Below, piece by piece: positions 21,898 through 31,800 of a stretch of DNA of 64,000 nt. The DNA lies in assembly GCA_003695705.1 (NCBI GenBank), contig RFHU01000377.1, positions 1-64,000 on the forward strand, in the 5' to 3' direction. Both the position numbers and the translations under genes were made by a program. The stretch comes from Planctomycetota bacterium (lineage in GTDB: Bacteria; Planctomycetota; J058). Each line of letters begins with the position of its first letter. Within the stretch, counting starts at the first letter, position 1. The notes under the pieces were generated by a model. That model saw only the letters and a program-made list of their open reading frames with translations, was not told the DNA's origin and made no database searches.

Positions 21898-23598
21898 GTG
21901 GCGCGAGGGATTGGCGAAATTCTGCAGGACATGGGCTTCGTCGACGAGGCGGAGATCCAGGAAGCCCTGCGGCTGCAGGAGAACAAGGGCGGCAAGCTCG
22001 GAGACATCTTGATCGAGTTGGGCTATGTCTCCGAGCCCGACGTCCTCTTCGCACTGGCCGAACAAACCGGTATGGAGGTCGCCGACCTCGACGAGGAAGA
22101 GGTTCCTCCCGAGGTCATCGAGATGGTCCCCAAGACCTTCGCCACGACCTACCGGGTGTGCCCGGTCGGCTACGAGGACGGCGTGCTCGTGGTCGCACTG
22201 GCCGATCCCATGAACCCCACGGTCCTCGACGACCTGCGCTTCATGCTCGACCTCGAGATCCGGGGTGCGGTCTCGACGCCCGAGGCAGTCGACCGCGCGC
22301 TCGAACGCTACTACGGCGGCGTCGACGACGGGACCTTCCAAGACACCCTCGCCGAAGCTGGCTTCGACCCGGACGACTTGGAGATGGTCGAGGAGGGGAA
22401 GCAGCTCGAGGACCTCGAGTCTCAGACCGCGTCCACTCCGGTCATCAAGCTCGTCAACCTGATCCTTCTCCAAGCGATCAAGGACCGGGCCGCGGACATC
22501 CACCTCGAGCCCTTCGAGAAGAGCTTCAAGGTGCGTCAGCGCATCGACGGGGTCCTCTACGACCTCAAACCTCCCCCCTCCCCCCACCTCGCGCGCGCCG
22601 TCATCTCCCGCATCAAGGTCATGGCGGGGCTCGACATCAGCGAGGTCCGCATGCCCCAGGATGGGCGCATCGAGCTCAACGTGGGCGGGAAGCCCGTGGA
22701 CATTCGCGTCTCCACCCTTCCGGTGGTGCACGGCGAAGCTTGCGTGATGCGCATCCTCGACCGGAGCAACGTCGACCTCGACCTGAACAACCTCGGCATT
22801 CGCCCCAAGGACCTCGAGGTCATCAAGTCGCTCATCGTGAAGCCGAACGGGGTCATCCTGGTTACGGGCCCGACCGGCTCCGGGAAGACGACCACGCTCT
22901 ACAGCTGCCTCAACGAGATCAACACCATCGACCGCAAGATCCTCACCACCGAGGACCCGGTCGAATACGACCTCGACGGCATCATCCAGTGCGCGATCAA
23001 CCCCGAAGTGGAAATGACCTACGCATCCGCGCTGCGCGCGGCCCTGCGGCAGGACCCCGATGTGATCTTCGTCGGCGAGATCCGTGACCTGGAGACGGCG
23101 AGAATCGCCGTAGAAGCCGCGTTGACCGGACACCTCGTCCTCTCCACCCTCCATACCAACGACGCCCCGTCGGTCGTGACCCGCCTCATCGACCTGGGCG
23201 TCGAGCCCTTCCTCCTCAGCGACGTGCTCGAGGGGGTCATTGCCCAGCGCCTCGTGCGCCGCATCTGCGCCGAGTGCAAGGTCCAGTACACGCCGGAACC
23301 CCAGGAGATCATGGAGGTGGGGCTGAAGCCCGACAGCGTCCGTGGTCGCAACTTCTTCTACGGCGAGGGGTGCAAGCGGTGCAATTCGACCGGCTACAAG
23401 GGTCGGCAAGCCATCTTCGAGATGTTCCTGGGAACTCCTACCGTCAAGCAAATGATCGCCGACAACGCCAAGCTCGCCGACATCCGCCGTCAAGCCCGCA
23501 AGGACGGCATGCGCACGTTGCGGGAGTCCGGGATCCTGGCCGTCTACGAGGGCACCACGACCTTGGAAGAAGTCGTCCGAGAGACCATCAACCACTGA
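21898..23598 (+). CDS. pilB: Type IV pilus / type II secretion assembly ATPase (second PilB/GspE paralogue)
   Basis: A 566-residue GspE/PilB ATPase. It has an MshEN-type N-terminal domain (IGEILQDMGFVDEAEIQEAL), Walker A VTGPTGSGKTTTLYSCL (about 322-338), the standard Asp box TTEDPVEYDL, LRQDPDVIFVGEIRD, the His box LSTLHTNDAPS and zinc cysteines CAEC and CKRC. Unlike the first copy, all family motifs match the consensus, so this is the better candidate for the main extension motor. GTG start, 21 bases after pilT. The pilC-type gene follows after 114 bases. Confidence 0.88.
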   Translation: MARGIGEILQDMGFVDEAEIQEALRLQENKGGKLGDILIELGYVSEPDVLFALAEQTGMEVADLDEEEVPPEVIEMVPKTFATTYRVCPVGYEDGVLVVALADPMNPTVLDDLRFMLDLEIRGAVSTPEAVDRALERYYGGVDDGTFQDTLAEAGFDPDDLEMVEEGKQLEDLESQTASTPVIKLVNLILLQAIKDRAADIHLEPFEKSFKVRQRIDGVLYDLKPPPSPHLARAVISRIKVMAGLDISEVRMPQDGRIELNVGGKPVDIRVSTLPVVHGEACVMRILDRSNVDLDLNNLGIRPKDLEVIKSLIVKPNGVILVTGPTGSGKTTTLYSCLNEINTIDRKILTTEDPVEYDLDGIIQCAINPEVEMTYASALRAALRQDPDVIFVGEIRDLETARIAVEAALTGHLVLSTLHTNDAPSVVTRLIDLGVEPFLLSDVLEGVIAQRLVRRICAECKVQYTPEPQEIMEVGLKPDSVRGRNFFYGEGCKRCNSTGYKGRQAIFEMFLGTPTVKQMIADNAKLADIRRQARKDGMRTLRESGILAVYEGTTTLEEVVRETINH

Positions 23599-23712
23599 CA
23601 TCGAGGGCCCCGAGGCCTCGCGCCGGCGGGTCTACCCGCTTGCGCCCCGCGCACGGTCGCCCTAGGATCGCAACCCTGAGCCGCAAGCCGCCCGGAGCGA
23701 CGGAGAGGACCA

Positions 23713-24951
23713 ATGCCGACCTTTACTTGCGAAGCTGTCGACGGCAAGGGCAACAAGGTCAAGAAAGAGGTCGACGCGGAAGACCGTGACGAGGCCATGG
23801 TCAAGCTCAAGGGCATGGGACTCTACCCGACCAAGGTGGAAGAGGCCGCGGGCCGCGGCGCGGCCGCAGTCGCCGGGGGCGGCGGTGAGCGACGCGCCGG
23901 CCGGACCTTTACCATTGGCGGCGTCAGCCTCGGCGCCCTGACGACCTTCACCCAGCAACTCGCCACCCTTCAAGACGCCGGCCTGCCCATCGTTCGCTCG
24001 CTGCGCATCCTGGAGGGCCAGCTCAAGCCGGGCGTCCTCAAGAACGCACTCCTCGACGTGGCCGAGGACGTCGAGTCGGGGGCGACGCTCTCGGAGGCCA
24101 TGGCCAAGCATCCCAAGTGCTTCGACCGCCTCTACGTGGGCATGATCAAGGCCGGCGAGGCCGGCGGTGTGCTCGACACCATCCTCGACCGCTTGGCGAA
24201 CTTCATGGAGAAGTCGCTCAAGCTGAAGAAGAAGGTGATCGGCGCGCTGATCTACCCGATCGTCGTCACCGTCGTCGCGGTGGGCATCCTCGCGGGCATC
24301 ATGAAATTCGTGATCCCCGCCTTCAAGAAGATGTTCGAGGAGACGGGGATCACCCTCCCGGCCCTCACCGAGATGCTCATCGAGGTGTCGAACTTCGTCA
24401 GCGACTACTGGTTCCTGCTCCCCGGGATCCCCATCGTGGGCCTGCTCATCCTCAAGGGCCTCAAGTCGCACCCGCGGTCGAAGTACATGATCGACAAGTT
24501 CACCCTGCACATGCCGGTGTTCGGAACGATCATCCACAAGTCCACCATCAGCCGCTTCTCTCGCACCCTGGGAACACTCATCGCCTCGGGCGTCCCCATT
24601 CTCGAGTCCTTGAGCATCACGCGCGAGGCGACGACCAACGACGTCATCGCCAAGGCGATCGACGACGTGCACGCGTCCATTCGCGAGGGCGAGTCCATCG
24701 CCCGACCTCTGCAAGAGGCGGGGGTGTTCGACGACATGATGGTCAACATGGTGGACATCGGCGAAGAGACCGGTGAGCTGGACAAGATGCTCAACAAGAT
24801 CGCCGACAACTACGACGACGACGTCGACGTGGCGGTCGAATCCTTAAGTTCCATCATCGAACCGATCCTCATCGTTGGCATGGGCGGAGCCGTCGGATTC
24901 ATCGTCATCGCGCTCTTCCTCCCGCTGATCCAACTCATCGAGAAGCTCTGA
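23713..24951 (+). CDS. pilC: Type IV pilus / type II secretion inner-membrane platform protein (PilC/GspF)
   Basis: A 412-residue polytopic platform protein that couples PilB and PilT to the growing pilus. It has a short N-terminal region (EAVDGKGNKVKKEVDAEDRD), then two GspF domains, each with the signature pattern FTQQLATLQDAGLPIVRSLR and FSRTLGTLIASGVPILESL. Three membrane segments lie near residues 178-200, 230-255 and 380-405. The ATG has GAGAGGA just upstream, and a TAGGAT hexamer about 40 bases upstream may give it a promoter of its own. No pilin, PilM/N/O/Q or prepilin peptidase gene lies in the window, so the rest of the machine is elsewhere. Confidence 0.9.
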   Translation: MPTFTCEAVDGKGNKVKKEVDAEDRDEAMVKLKGMGLYPTKVEEAAGRGAAAVAGGGGERRAGRTFTIGGVSLGALTTFTQQLATLQDAGLPIVRSLRILEGQLKPGVLKNALLDVAEDVESGATLSEAMAKHPKCFDRLYVGMIKAGEAGGVLDTILDRLANFMEKSLKLKKKVIGALIYPIVVTVVAVGILAGIMKFVIPAFKKMFEETGITLPALTEMLIEVSNFVSDYWFLLPGIPIVGLLILKGLKSHPRSKYMIDKFTLHMPVFGTIIHKSTISRFSRTLGTLIASGVPILESLSITREATTNDVIAKAIDDVHASIREGESIARPLQEAGVFDDMMVNMVDIGEETGELDKMLNKIADNYDDDVDVAVESLSSIIEPILIVGMGGAVGFIVIALFLPLIQLIEKL

Positions 24952-24970
24952 TCCGACCCTCCGGCGCAGC

Positions 24971-24995
24971 CCGAAGGCACGTCGCGAGCCTTCGG
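24971..24995 (+). terminator. Hairpin after pilC
   Basis: Eight-bp stem CCGAAGGC / GCCTTCGG with a nine-base loop, 20 bases after the pilC stop and before the soluble kinase gene. Confidence 0.45.
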
Positions 24996-25117
24996 CCCGC
25001 TTCGCTCCGCAACGGAGTCGCTCGTCGCCAAGGGCCCTGGGCCGGCGTGTGGATCCGCGCCGGCTACCCGTCGCAAAGGCGTCGCCCTTGGTCCCGCAGA
25101 GGTCGAAGTGCGTCGGC

Positions 25118-25123
25118 TATGCT
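25118..25123 (+). promoter_or_regulatory. Predicted -10 element TATGCT, leaderless promoter
   Basis: TATGCT ends 6 bases before the GTG chosen for the soluble Ser/Thr kinase. It lies inside the reading frame if the earlier GTG at 25049 is used, which is the reason for preferring the shorter protein. Confidence 0.45.
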
Positions 25124-25129
25124 TCGGAT

Positions 25130-26383
25130 GTGGTCGATCCTGCCGACGAAACCATCGACGTCCCGCCACCGCGGCGAGACCGCACGCAGGGCTACGCCGC
25201 TCGCGCAGGGGCTCCGCCGCCTGCGCGCCTGGCAGGATACGAGGTGCTCGAGGAGCTCGGACGCGGAGGAATGGCGACCGTTTACCGCGCGCGAGCTCCG
25301 GGAGGCGGCCAAGAGGTAGCCCTGAAGATCCTCCACTCCGAGGGTCCCCTCTCGGTGGAGGACCGGCTGCGCTTCCTGCGTGAGGCGCACGCGGCCTCGC
25401 GCTTGGAAAGCCCGAACATCGTGCGCGTACTCGACTGGGGCTACGCAGACGGACGCGCCTACCTGGTCATGGACCTGGTCCGCGGACGCGCGTTGAAGGA
25501 ACGACTCGCCGAAGGTCCCCTGCCGGTTCGGGATGCGGTCGCCGCGGCGGAGTCCCTCGCGCGGACCTTGGCCTACGCCCACCGGCGGGGCATCGTCCAC
25601 CGAGACGTCAAGCCAGGAAACATCCTCCTCTCCGCCGAAGGGCGACCCCTCCTCAGCGACTTCGGCCTGGCCAAGCCGAGCGACTCCTTCTCCACCGACC
25701 TCACCTCGACCGGGCAGGTGCTGGGGACGCCGGCCTACATGGCTCCCGAACAAGCTCGCGCCGAGCACGGACGGGTAGGTCCCTCGGCAGACCTCTACGC
25801 GCTCGGCGCCAGCTTTTTCGAAATGCTCACGGGGCGACCGCCCTTCGTCGGCTCCTCCCCGCTCGAAGTGCTCAAGTCGGTGATCGAAGACATGCCCCCC
25901 TTGCCCTCGGCGCTGCGGGCCGGCCTCCCGGACAGCTTGGACGCGGTCCTCCTCACCTGCCTCGCCAAGGATCCAGAGGACCGCTACCCCTCCTGCGAAG
26001 CCCTCGCCGCGGACTTGCGAAGGTTTTCCAGCGGGCGCCCCGTGGTCGCCTGTTTGCCGCGCCCCGAGGAAGTCGTTGCGCGGTCCATCGTCAGCGAAGA
26101 GGGCCTCGTGGTTCGTTCGCCCGAGACTTTCTTGGGTGGCTTCGACCCCGACTACGCGGACCACGCCGAACGCTTGCTCGAGCGCTTCTCACGCCTCCTC
26201 CGCGAAATCTCCGTCTCCATCGTCAACGACGGGCACATCGACGCAGGCGAGACCCGGGCCATTCGCGCGGAGTGGGAGCGACTCAAAGCGTATGCCGAGG
26301 CCTTCGTCGGCGCCTGCGAGGAGGGGGTCTTCGCGCAGCCTCGCCCCGACGGATCCTCACCCAACGCGCCCAACGAGTCGTAA
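25130..26383 (+). CDS. Soluble Hanks-type Ser/Thr protein kinase
   Basis: A 417-residue cytoplasmic kinase without a membrane segment. The catalytic domain (about residues 35-300) shows LGRGGMATVYRA, the lysine of VALKILH, HRDVKPGNILL, SDFGLA and the activation segment [13 protein letters not shown], so it should be active. The C-terminal 110 residues are helical (HAERLLERFSRLLREISVSI) and of unknown function. The GTG here follows a TATGCT hexamer by 6 bases; a GTG at 25049 would add 27 residues with no similarity to kinases. It follows the pil genes on the same strand after a hairpin and precedes an RRM protein. Substrates are unknown. Confidence 0.85.
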   Translation: MVDPADETIDVPPPRRDRTQGYAARAGAPPPARLAGYEVLEELGRGGMATVYRARAPGGGQEVALKILHSEGPLSVEDRLRFLREAHAASRLESPNIVRVLDWGYADGRAYLVMDLVRGRALKERLAEGPLPVRDAVAAAESLARTLAYAHRRGIVHRDVKPGNILLSAEGRPLLSDFGLAKPSDSFSTDLTSTGQVLGTPAYMAPEQARAEHGRVGPSADLYALGASFFEMLTGRPPFVGSSPLEVLKSVIEDMPPLPSALRAGLPDSLDAVLLTCLAKDPEDRYPSCEALAADLRRFSSGRPVVACLPRPEEVVARSIVSEEGLVVRSPETFLGGFDPDYADHAERLLERFSRLLREISVSIVNDGHIDAGETRAIRAEWERLKAYAEAFVGACEEGVFAQPRPDGSSPNAPNES

Positions 26384-26457
26384 CTCGCGTTGGTTCGGAC
26401 GCGCCGGCCCTCTCCTGGAGGCCCCAGAATTCCCGATGCCCCACGGATGTCGTGTGC

Positions 26458-26463
26458 TACGCT
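26458..26463 (+). promoter_or_regulatory. Candidate -10 element TACGCT of the RRM gene
   Basis: A TACGCT hexamer about 80 bases upstream of the RRM start. It would give a leader of roughly 75 bases with a pyrimidine run TTTTCCTTTTCCC, which could carry post-transcriptional control as in other bacterial RRM genes. Confidence 0.35.
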
Positions 26464-26544
26464 CCAGGTCTGATTTCCAGACCGGACGCGGATCCCGGGC
26501 GCGTCACCTGTTTTCCTTTTCCCGGGAAGGATAAGCATTGCATC

Positions 26545-26829
26545 GTGAAGAACATCTACGTCGGCAACCTCCCCTTCCAGACGGACGAGCAGGAGCTGCG
26601 CACCCTCTTCGAGTCCTACGGAGAGGTTTCTCGGGCCACGATCATCTGCGATCGTGACACCGGTCGTCCCCGCGGCTTCGGCTTCGTGGAGATGCCGAAC
26701 GATCAAGCGGGCGACAAGGCCATCGAGGCCCTGAACGGCAGCGACCTCGGGGGACGGAACCTGACGGTCAACGAGGCGCGCCCGCGCCAGCCGCGGCAGC
26801 GGCGCGGCGGCGGCGGAGGCCGCTGGTAA
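26545..26829 (+). CDS. Small glycine-rich RRM RNA-binding protein
   Basis: A 94-residue RNA recognition motif protein, the Rbp type found in cyanobacteria and some other bacteria. RNP2 is IYVGNLPFQ at residues 4-12 and RNP1 is RGFGFVEM near residues 45-52, with the conserved aromatic residues in place. The C-terminal tail (about 80-94) is basic and Gly-rich, ending GGGGGRW. It probably binds single-stranded RNA in the cytoplasm, and cold-shock related roles are known for relatives. The GTG was chosen because the RRM begins immediately after it; the longer open frame upstream lacks similarity. A strong terminator follows. Confidence 0.92.
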   Translation: MKNIYVGNLPFQTDEQELRTLFESYGEVSRATIICDRDTGRPRGFGFVEMPNDQAGDKAIEALNGSDLGGRNLTVNEARPRQPRQRRGGGGGRW

Positions 26830-26852
26830 GCCTCGAGCGACGAGGTCGTCTC

Positions 26853-26878
26853 GACGCCCCGCCCTTCGGCGGGGCGTC
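26853..26878 (+). terminator. Rho-independent terminator after the RRM gene
   Basis: Perfect 11-bp stem GACGCCCCGCC / GGCGGGGCGTC with a CTTC loop, followed by TTCGTTT. It is the best terminator in the window. Confidence 0.75.
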
Positions 26879-27057
26879 TTCGTTTCCGGAGGAGTTCACG
26901 AACGGCGCCCGGGAAGGGCAAGGAGTCCGCCCGGCAGCGATGCGGCCGGACGCGGTCGCAGCGTCGGCCGCATTGCGGCGTCCGGACCTCCCGCAAGCCG
27001 GCCGCCACGGGAGGGCGTCAGCGTCACGAAGCCGCCCCGCGGCTCCCCCTCGAGCCG

Positions 27058-28626
27058 CTACGCAATGCCGTAGCGCTCGAGGAGATGGTAGAGGGTGGTC
27101 CTCGGAATCCCGAGTTGCCGCGCGGCACGGCTCTTGTTGTTCTGGCACTCGGCCATGGCCGCGAGGACCATTTCGCGCTCCACCTCGCCGAGGGTCTTCC
27201 CGGAGAGTTCTCCACGCGCCCGGGCGACGCCGCGGCCTTCGCGGATCTCGGGGGAAAGCTGCTGCGCCGAGACCCTCTGGAGGCCCAGGGCCGCGAGCCG
27301 CTTGGCTTCGTTCTCCAGTTCGCGCACGTTGCCCGGCCAGGAGTATCCCACCAGGAGCTTCTGCGCCCGCGAAGTCAGCTTGAGCCCTGGGCGCCCGGCC
27401 TGCTCGCAGAAGGTCTCGAAGAGGGGCAGGATGTCGCTCGGACGTTGTCGAAGCGGGGGAACGAAGATCCTCAAGACGTCCAGCCTGTAGTAGAGGTCTT
27501 CGCGGAAGCTCCCCGAGCGAATCATCTCCCGCAAGTCCCTGTGGGTCGCCGCCAGGACGCGGCAGGCAATGGGTCGGCTGGCCGTCGCCCCCACGGGACG
27601 GACGACTTGCTCTTGCAAGACACGGAGGAGCTTCCCTTGCATGGCGGGACTCATGTCGCCCACTTCGTCGAGGAAGAGGGTCCCCCTTCCTGCCTCCACG
27701 AACAGACCGTCCCGGTCGGCGACGGCGCCCGTAAAAGCGCCCTTGCGATGACCGAAGAGTTCGCTCTCGAGAAGGCTTTCGGCGACGGCGGCGCAGTTCT
27801 CCGAGAGGAAGGGCTCGGTGGGGAAGGAGCCCCGCGCGTGAATCTCGCGGGCGACGAGCTCCTTCCCTGTGCCGCTCTCACCGATCACCAGCACCGGGTC
27901 CCACGTGCGCGCTGCGCGCTCGATCTGCTCGTAGAGCTTGCACATGAGCGGGCTCGAACCCACGAGTCTCCCGAAGCGAAGTCGCCGGCGTGGCGCTGGC
28001 TCCCGAACCGCTGCCGCCGCCTCCTCCTGGGCCGCTCGCTGGGCCTTCAACTCCTCGAGTTCGCGCAGGGAGGCTGCGGAAGCGCGATCGGCTTGGGGCG
28101 CTCCCGCCAACAGCTCGGCCGTCTCCATCGCCAACGCGGCCTGATCGGCGAAGGTGGCGAGAATCTCCAAGTCGCTCTGGCTGAAGGCGCCCTTGCTGAA
28201 GCGATGGTCGAGGTAGAGGACCCCGCGGATCTCGCCGCGCAAGCGCATGGGGACGCAGACGATGGAGAGGACACGCCGGGCTTGGACGCTGGAAATCTCG
28301 AGGACATCCCGGTCCTCTTCGCTGGTGGTGACCAGCCCACGGCCTTGCTCGCACACGCGCCGCACGACGGTCCGCGAAACCTTCGATTGCCCTCCCTGGA
28401 GCGCTGCCTTGTCGAAGCCGCGCGCGACCTCGACCTTGAACCGGAACCCCCCGCTCGGCTTGCGGCCCAGCACCCGCACGAGGAATCCCCGCTCGGCCTC
28501 GGTCAGCTCGATGGCGGCGTCGAGGATGAGCGGCAGCAGGCGGGAGACGTCTCGTTCGGCAACCAAAAGGTGGGAGAGGTCGCGTACTCGGCGCAGCCAG
28601 GTGATTTCGCGTTCCGGATCGACCAT
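27058..28626 (-). CDS. GAF-domain sigma-54-dependent transcriptional activator
   Basis: A 522-residue enhancer-binding protein. The GAF domain covers about residues 25-175. The AAA+ domain starts near residue 220 with VGSSPLMCKLYEQIERAA. Walker A is GESGTGKE, the sigma-54 contact loop is GAFTGA, and GRGTLFLDEVGDM and YSWPGNVREL are intact. A Fis-type helix-turn-helix forms the C-terminus (NKSRAARQLGIPRTTLYHLL). There is no receiver domain, so it probably senses a small ligand or redox signal rather than a histidine kinase. Promoter-like boxes TTGAGG and GACAAT lie directly upstream, the latter 6 bases from the ATG. Its targets are not evident; I saw no clear -24/-12 promoter nearby. Confidence 0.92.
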   Translation of the reverse strand: MVDPEREITWLRRVRDLSHLLVAERDVSRLLPLILDAAIELTEAERGFLVRVLGRKPSGGFRFKVEVARGFDKAALQGGQSKVSRTVVRRVCEQGRGLVTTSEEDRDVLEISSVQARRVLSIVCVPMRLRGEIRGVLYLDHRFSKGAFSQSDLEILATFADQAALAMETAELLAGAPQADRASAASLRELEELKAQRAAQEEAAAAVREPAPRRRLRFGRLVGSSPLMCKLYEQIERAARTWDPVLVIGESGTGKELVAREIHARGSFPTEPFLSENCAAVAESLLESELFGHRKGAFTGAVADRDGLFVEAGRGTLFLDEVGDMSPAMQGKLLRVLQEQVVRPVGATASRPIACRVLAATHRDLREMIRSGSFREDLYYRLDVLRIFVPPLRQRPSDILPLFETFCEQAGRPGLKLTSRAQKLLVGYSWPGNVRELENEAKRLAALGLQRVSAQQLSPEIREGRGVARARGELSGKTLGEVEREMVLAAMAECQNNKSRAARQLGIPRTTLYHLLERYGIA

Positions 28627-28632
28627 GGGGGG

Positions 28633-28660
28633 ATTGTCCCATTCGCCGAAAGCTCCTCAA
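28633..28660 (-). promoter_or_regulatory. Predicted promoter of the GAF/sigma-54 activator gene
   Basis: On the reverse strand TTGAGG (28660-28655) and GACAAT (28638-28633) are separated by 16 bases; GACAAT ends 6 bases before the ATG, giving an essentially leaderless transcript. Confidence 0.5.
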
Positions 28661-28706
28661 GCGGTCCCGGAGCAACGGCGCGCCTCCGAGGCCACCGCGG
28701 GACCGC
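28661..28706. repeat. Inverted repeat next to the activator promoter
   Basis: Nine-base arms GCGGTCCCG and CGGGACCGC, 28 bases apart, directly behind the -35 box of the activator gene. It could be an operator or just a hairpin. The rest of the gap to 28887 shows nothing recognisable. Confidence 0.35.
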
Positions 28707-28887
28707 CGCTTGCCCGGTCGGCGCGACCCTTTCGGAGCGCGCCGCCCCGCGCCCCCGAAGGCGCGTTGCCCGTTCCGGCGCCGCAGCGGGTCGGCGAGAA
28801 CCGGCAGGGACCTCGACGCCTCTCTTCAGGAACGGCTGGTAGCCGGGATGGGCCAGGTATGTGCGGCCGATCCCCGGCGCCGTTGGA

Positions 28888-31800
28888 TCAGCGGCGCCGC
28901 CGCTTCTTCCGCACAGGCTGCGGCTCGGACCGCTCCGAGTCCCCCGAGGCCTCGGGATCGGTCTTCCGTCCGAGGTAGCTCCCGTCGGCGAGAGCGGCCA
29001 GCCCCCGATCGAGAACCGTGGTGAGTTCCTTTCGACCCGGAGGAACGCGCGCTCTGAGCGTCTGGAGTCGCTGCCGAGCGTTCTCCACCTTCCCTTGGCC
29101 GGCGATGCAGTAGGCGCGTAGGACCTCGAGGTTTACGTCGACGGTCGTGGGGGTGCGGGCGTCCACGGTCCGGATGGCGTTGAGGGCGTCGGCGAAGCGG
29201 CGAAGGCGAACGAGGCGCTCGATGCAGCGCAACGCAAGCGGAGGGGGGGCCGCCTTGCTGAGCGCGGCGCGCAGCAAAAGCTTGGTGGCCAGGTCCTCTT
29301 GCTTGCGCGCGACCGCCGTCTCGGCAATCGCGGCGTGGGCCACGGGCGTCTCCCCCGCCTGCGGATGCTTCAAAACGACCCGCCCGAGTTCCTCCGCTTC
29401 CGTGTAGCGACCCAGATGGTTGAGGAGTTGAATGGCACGGATCCGGAAGGCGAGGACGCGCGGGTTTTGCTCCATGGCTCGCTTCAGGCGACCGAGACCC
29501 TCCGCGACCTTGCCCGCGTAGACCTCCGCGGTCGCCGTCGCAATCAGCAAGTGCTCTGGGTAGCGAGGCAAGCGTCCCTTGGGGGCGGCGAGTTCCGCGG
29601 CGAGTTCCGCGGCGAGGCGTGCGAAGTCCTCCCGGCTCGCGAAGCCGGCCGGGAGACGCTCCTGCACCGTGAGCAGATTCACACGCCCGATCTTGGCGGC
29701 TGGTTCGCGCGCCTCGAGTTCGAGCCAGCCCCGCAGCCACCCCTGGTGATCGCCCGCGGTCAACTGGCGGAGCAAGGCCTGCGCCCGCGTTGCGTTCGCC
29801 TGGGTCGTAAACAGGAGCGCAGGCAAGCGCTCCCAAACGAAGGGAGGCTCTTGGTCCGGCCCGAAGTAGCGAACCGTGAGCTTGACGCTCGTCTTGGCTC
29901 GAGAACTCGGGGGCTGAACCACGAGGACCGCGTAGCGACCGGAACGCAGGGGGCGCGAGCCTCGCCCCGCGAGGAGGAGCGTCTCGTCGGGAGAAGGCGT
30001 GTTCGCCTGCAACTCGCACTCATTGAGGTTCTTCGGCTGGCCCCGGCTCACGTAGAGGTCGATGTCGGTCGTCGCTTCGCTGAGGGTCAGCAATACGGCC
30101 CGCGTACCCTCGGGCACCACCAGATCGAACGGGAAGGAGTGAAGCCGACCGCCCCCGTTGAAGCGGACCGTCTTGGAGCAGTTCTGCGCAATGGTACGCG
30201 CCTGCGCCTCGCGCTCCTTGCGCTCCCGCGTCGCCCCCTCGAGGGCGGCGATGAAGGACTCGACCTCGCGCAGCGCGTGTTCCCCTCTGCGCCGCGCCTT
30301 CTCCTTGGCCTGGCGGAGCGCGCGGACGCGACGTTCGTCGTCTCCTCGCGGTTGGCTGTGGATCACGGCCTCGGCGAGTTCTGCCCAGGGGTCGTCGACG
30401 TCGAGGTTGCGGGCGGTGCGCTGGTCCTCGAAGGCGTCCGGTCGGCGGCCTCTGCGGGCCAAGAGGATCGCGCGGTCCACCAGAAAGACCTGCCGGAACT
30501 TGTCGCTCCGAACTGCCTTGTTGGCCGCCTCGAGCCCCTCTCGCGCGGCTTCGTCGTCGCCGAGGGGTTTGCCCTCCAAGCGCAGGAAATAGGCGAGGGC
30601 GCCGTAGGCTTCGGCCTCGAAGCTCCCGCGCTCGCTCGAGCGGAGGAAGCGCTTGAGCCGCTTGCGCGCGGACTCGTGGGCTCCACGGAGATGCGCGAGG
30701 TAGGCCTGCGCGATCTCCTCGGCGGCCTTCTCCTCGGTCTCCTCCAAAGGCCCGAGCCCTTCCGCCGCCTCGGCCTTCTCGAACAGCGCCTCCGCCGCCT
30801 CCCGGTCGCCGTATTGGCGTAGCTGGATCAGTCCCGCGGCAAGGTTCGCTCGCGCCCGATGCTCCTTGGACCGGGCCGCGAGCAAGAAGTCTTCCAGGGC
30901 CCCCTTCCACGAACAGCGGAGGCGCCGCACCAAACCCCGCCGATAGGCCGTCGCCGGGCGAGGCTTGCTGTCCGGGCGCAGCTTCGCCTCGTAAGCGACC
31001 GCATCATCGAAGGCCGCCTCGGAGCGCCCCAAAGCACGCAGGAGTTCGGAGTAGGTGCTGGCCGCGCGGGCCTGGGCGTAGGCGTCCTGGCCTCCGGTCA
31101 CCGCGCGTTCGGCGCGCTGAGCGAGCTGCTCCCGCTTGCGGCGACGCGCCGCCTCTTCGCGGCGTTTCCGCTCGGCCTCGGCCTCCTCCTTGGCCCGGCG
31201 TTCCTCTTCCTTGCGCAGACGCGCCTCCTCGCGCCTCCGCTCCGCCTGGTAGTTGCTGTGGATGGCGGCGACGAGTCCGACCGCACCGACGACGGCGAGC
31301 GCAGCCCCGGCGACGACCGCCGCCTGCGCGCGGTTGCGACGGATCTTGCGCAGCCACGCCGTGAGGGGCGACGGCTTGCGGGCCCGCACGGGCTCGCCGG
31401 CAAGGTAGCGCTCGAGGTCCTCGGCCAGCTCGAGGGCGGTGGCGTAGCGCCCTTCCTTCTCCTTGCAAAGGCACTTCAGGCAGATCGCCTCCAGCTCGGG
31501 CGGAGCGCTTGGGCGGACTTGCCGCGGAGGCACGGGCTCCTCTTCGACGATCTTGCGCAGAAGTTCGTTCTGCGTCTTGGCCGTGAAAGGAACGCGCCGG
31601 GTGATGACCTCGTAGAGGATGGCGCCGAGGGCGTAGACGTCCGAGCGCGCGTCCATGGCACGGTGGTTCCCGCGTGCTTGCTCGGGGGGCATGTAGTAGG
31701 GCGTGCCGATGGCCACCCCCGACTTGGTCATGCCCTGGTCGGCCTCGAGGTTCTTCGCGAGCCCGAAGTCCATGATGTAGGGTGTCCCGTCCTTGGCCAC

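Noticed and set aside
20437-23601. Reverse frame of 1054 codons opposite pilT and the second pilB
   Set aside because: Antisense shadow; the forward genes carry intact ATPase motifs.
25049-25129. GTG at 25049 as the start of the soluble kinase
   Set aside because: The added 27 residues are not kinase-like and contain the predicted -10 box.
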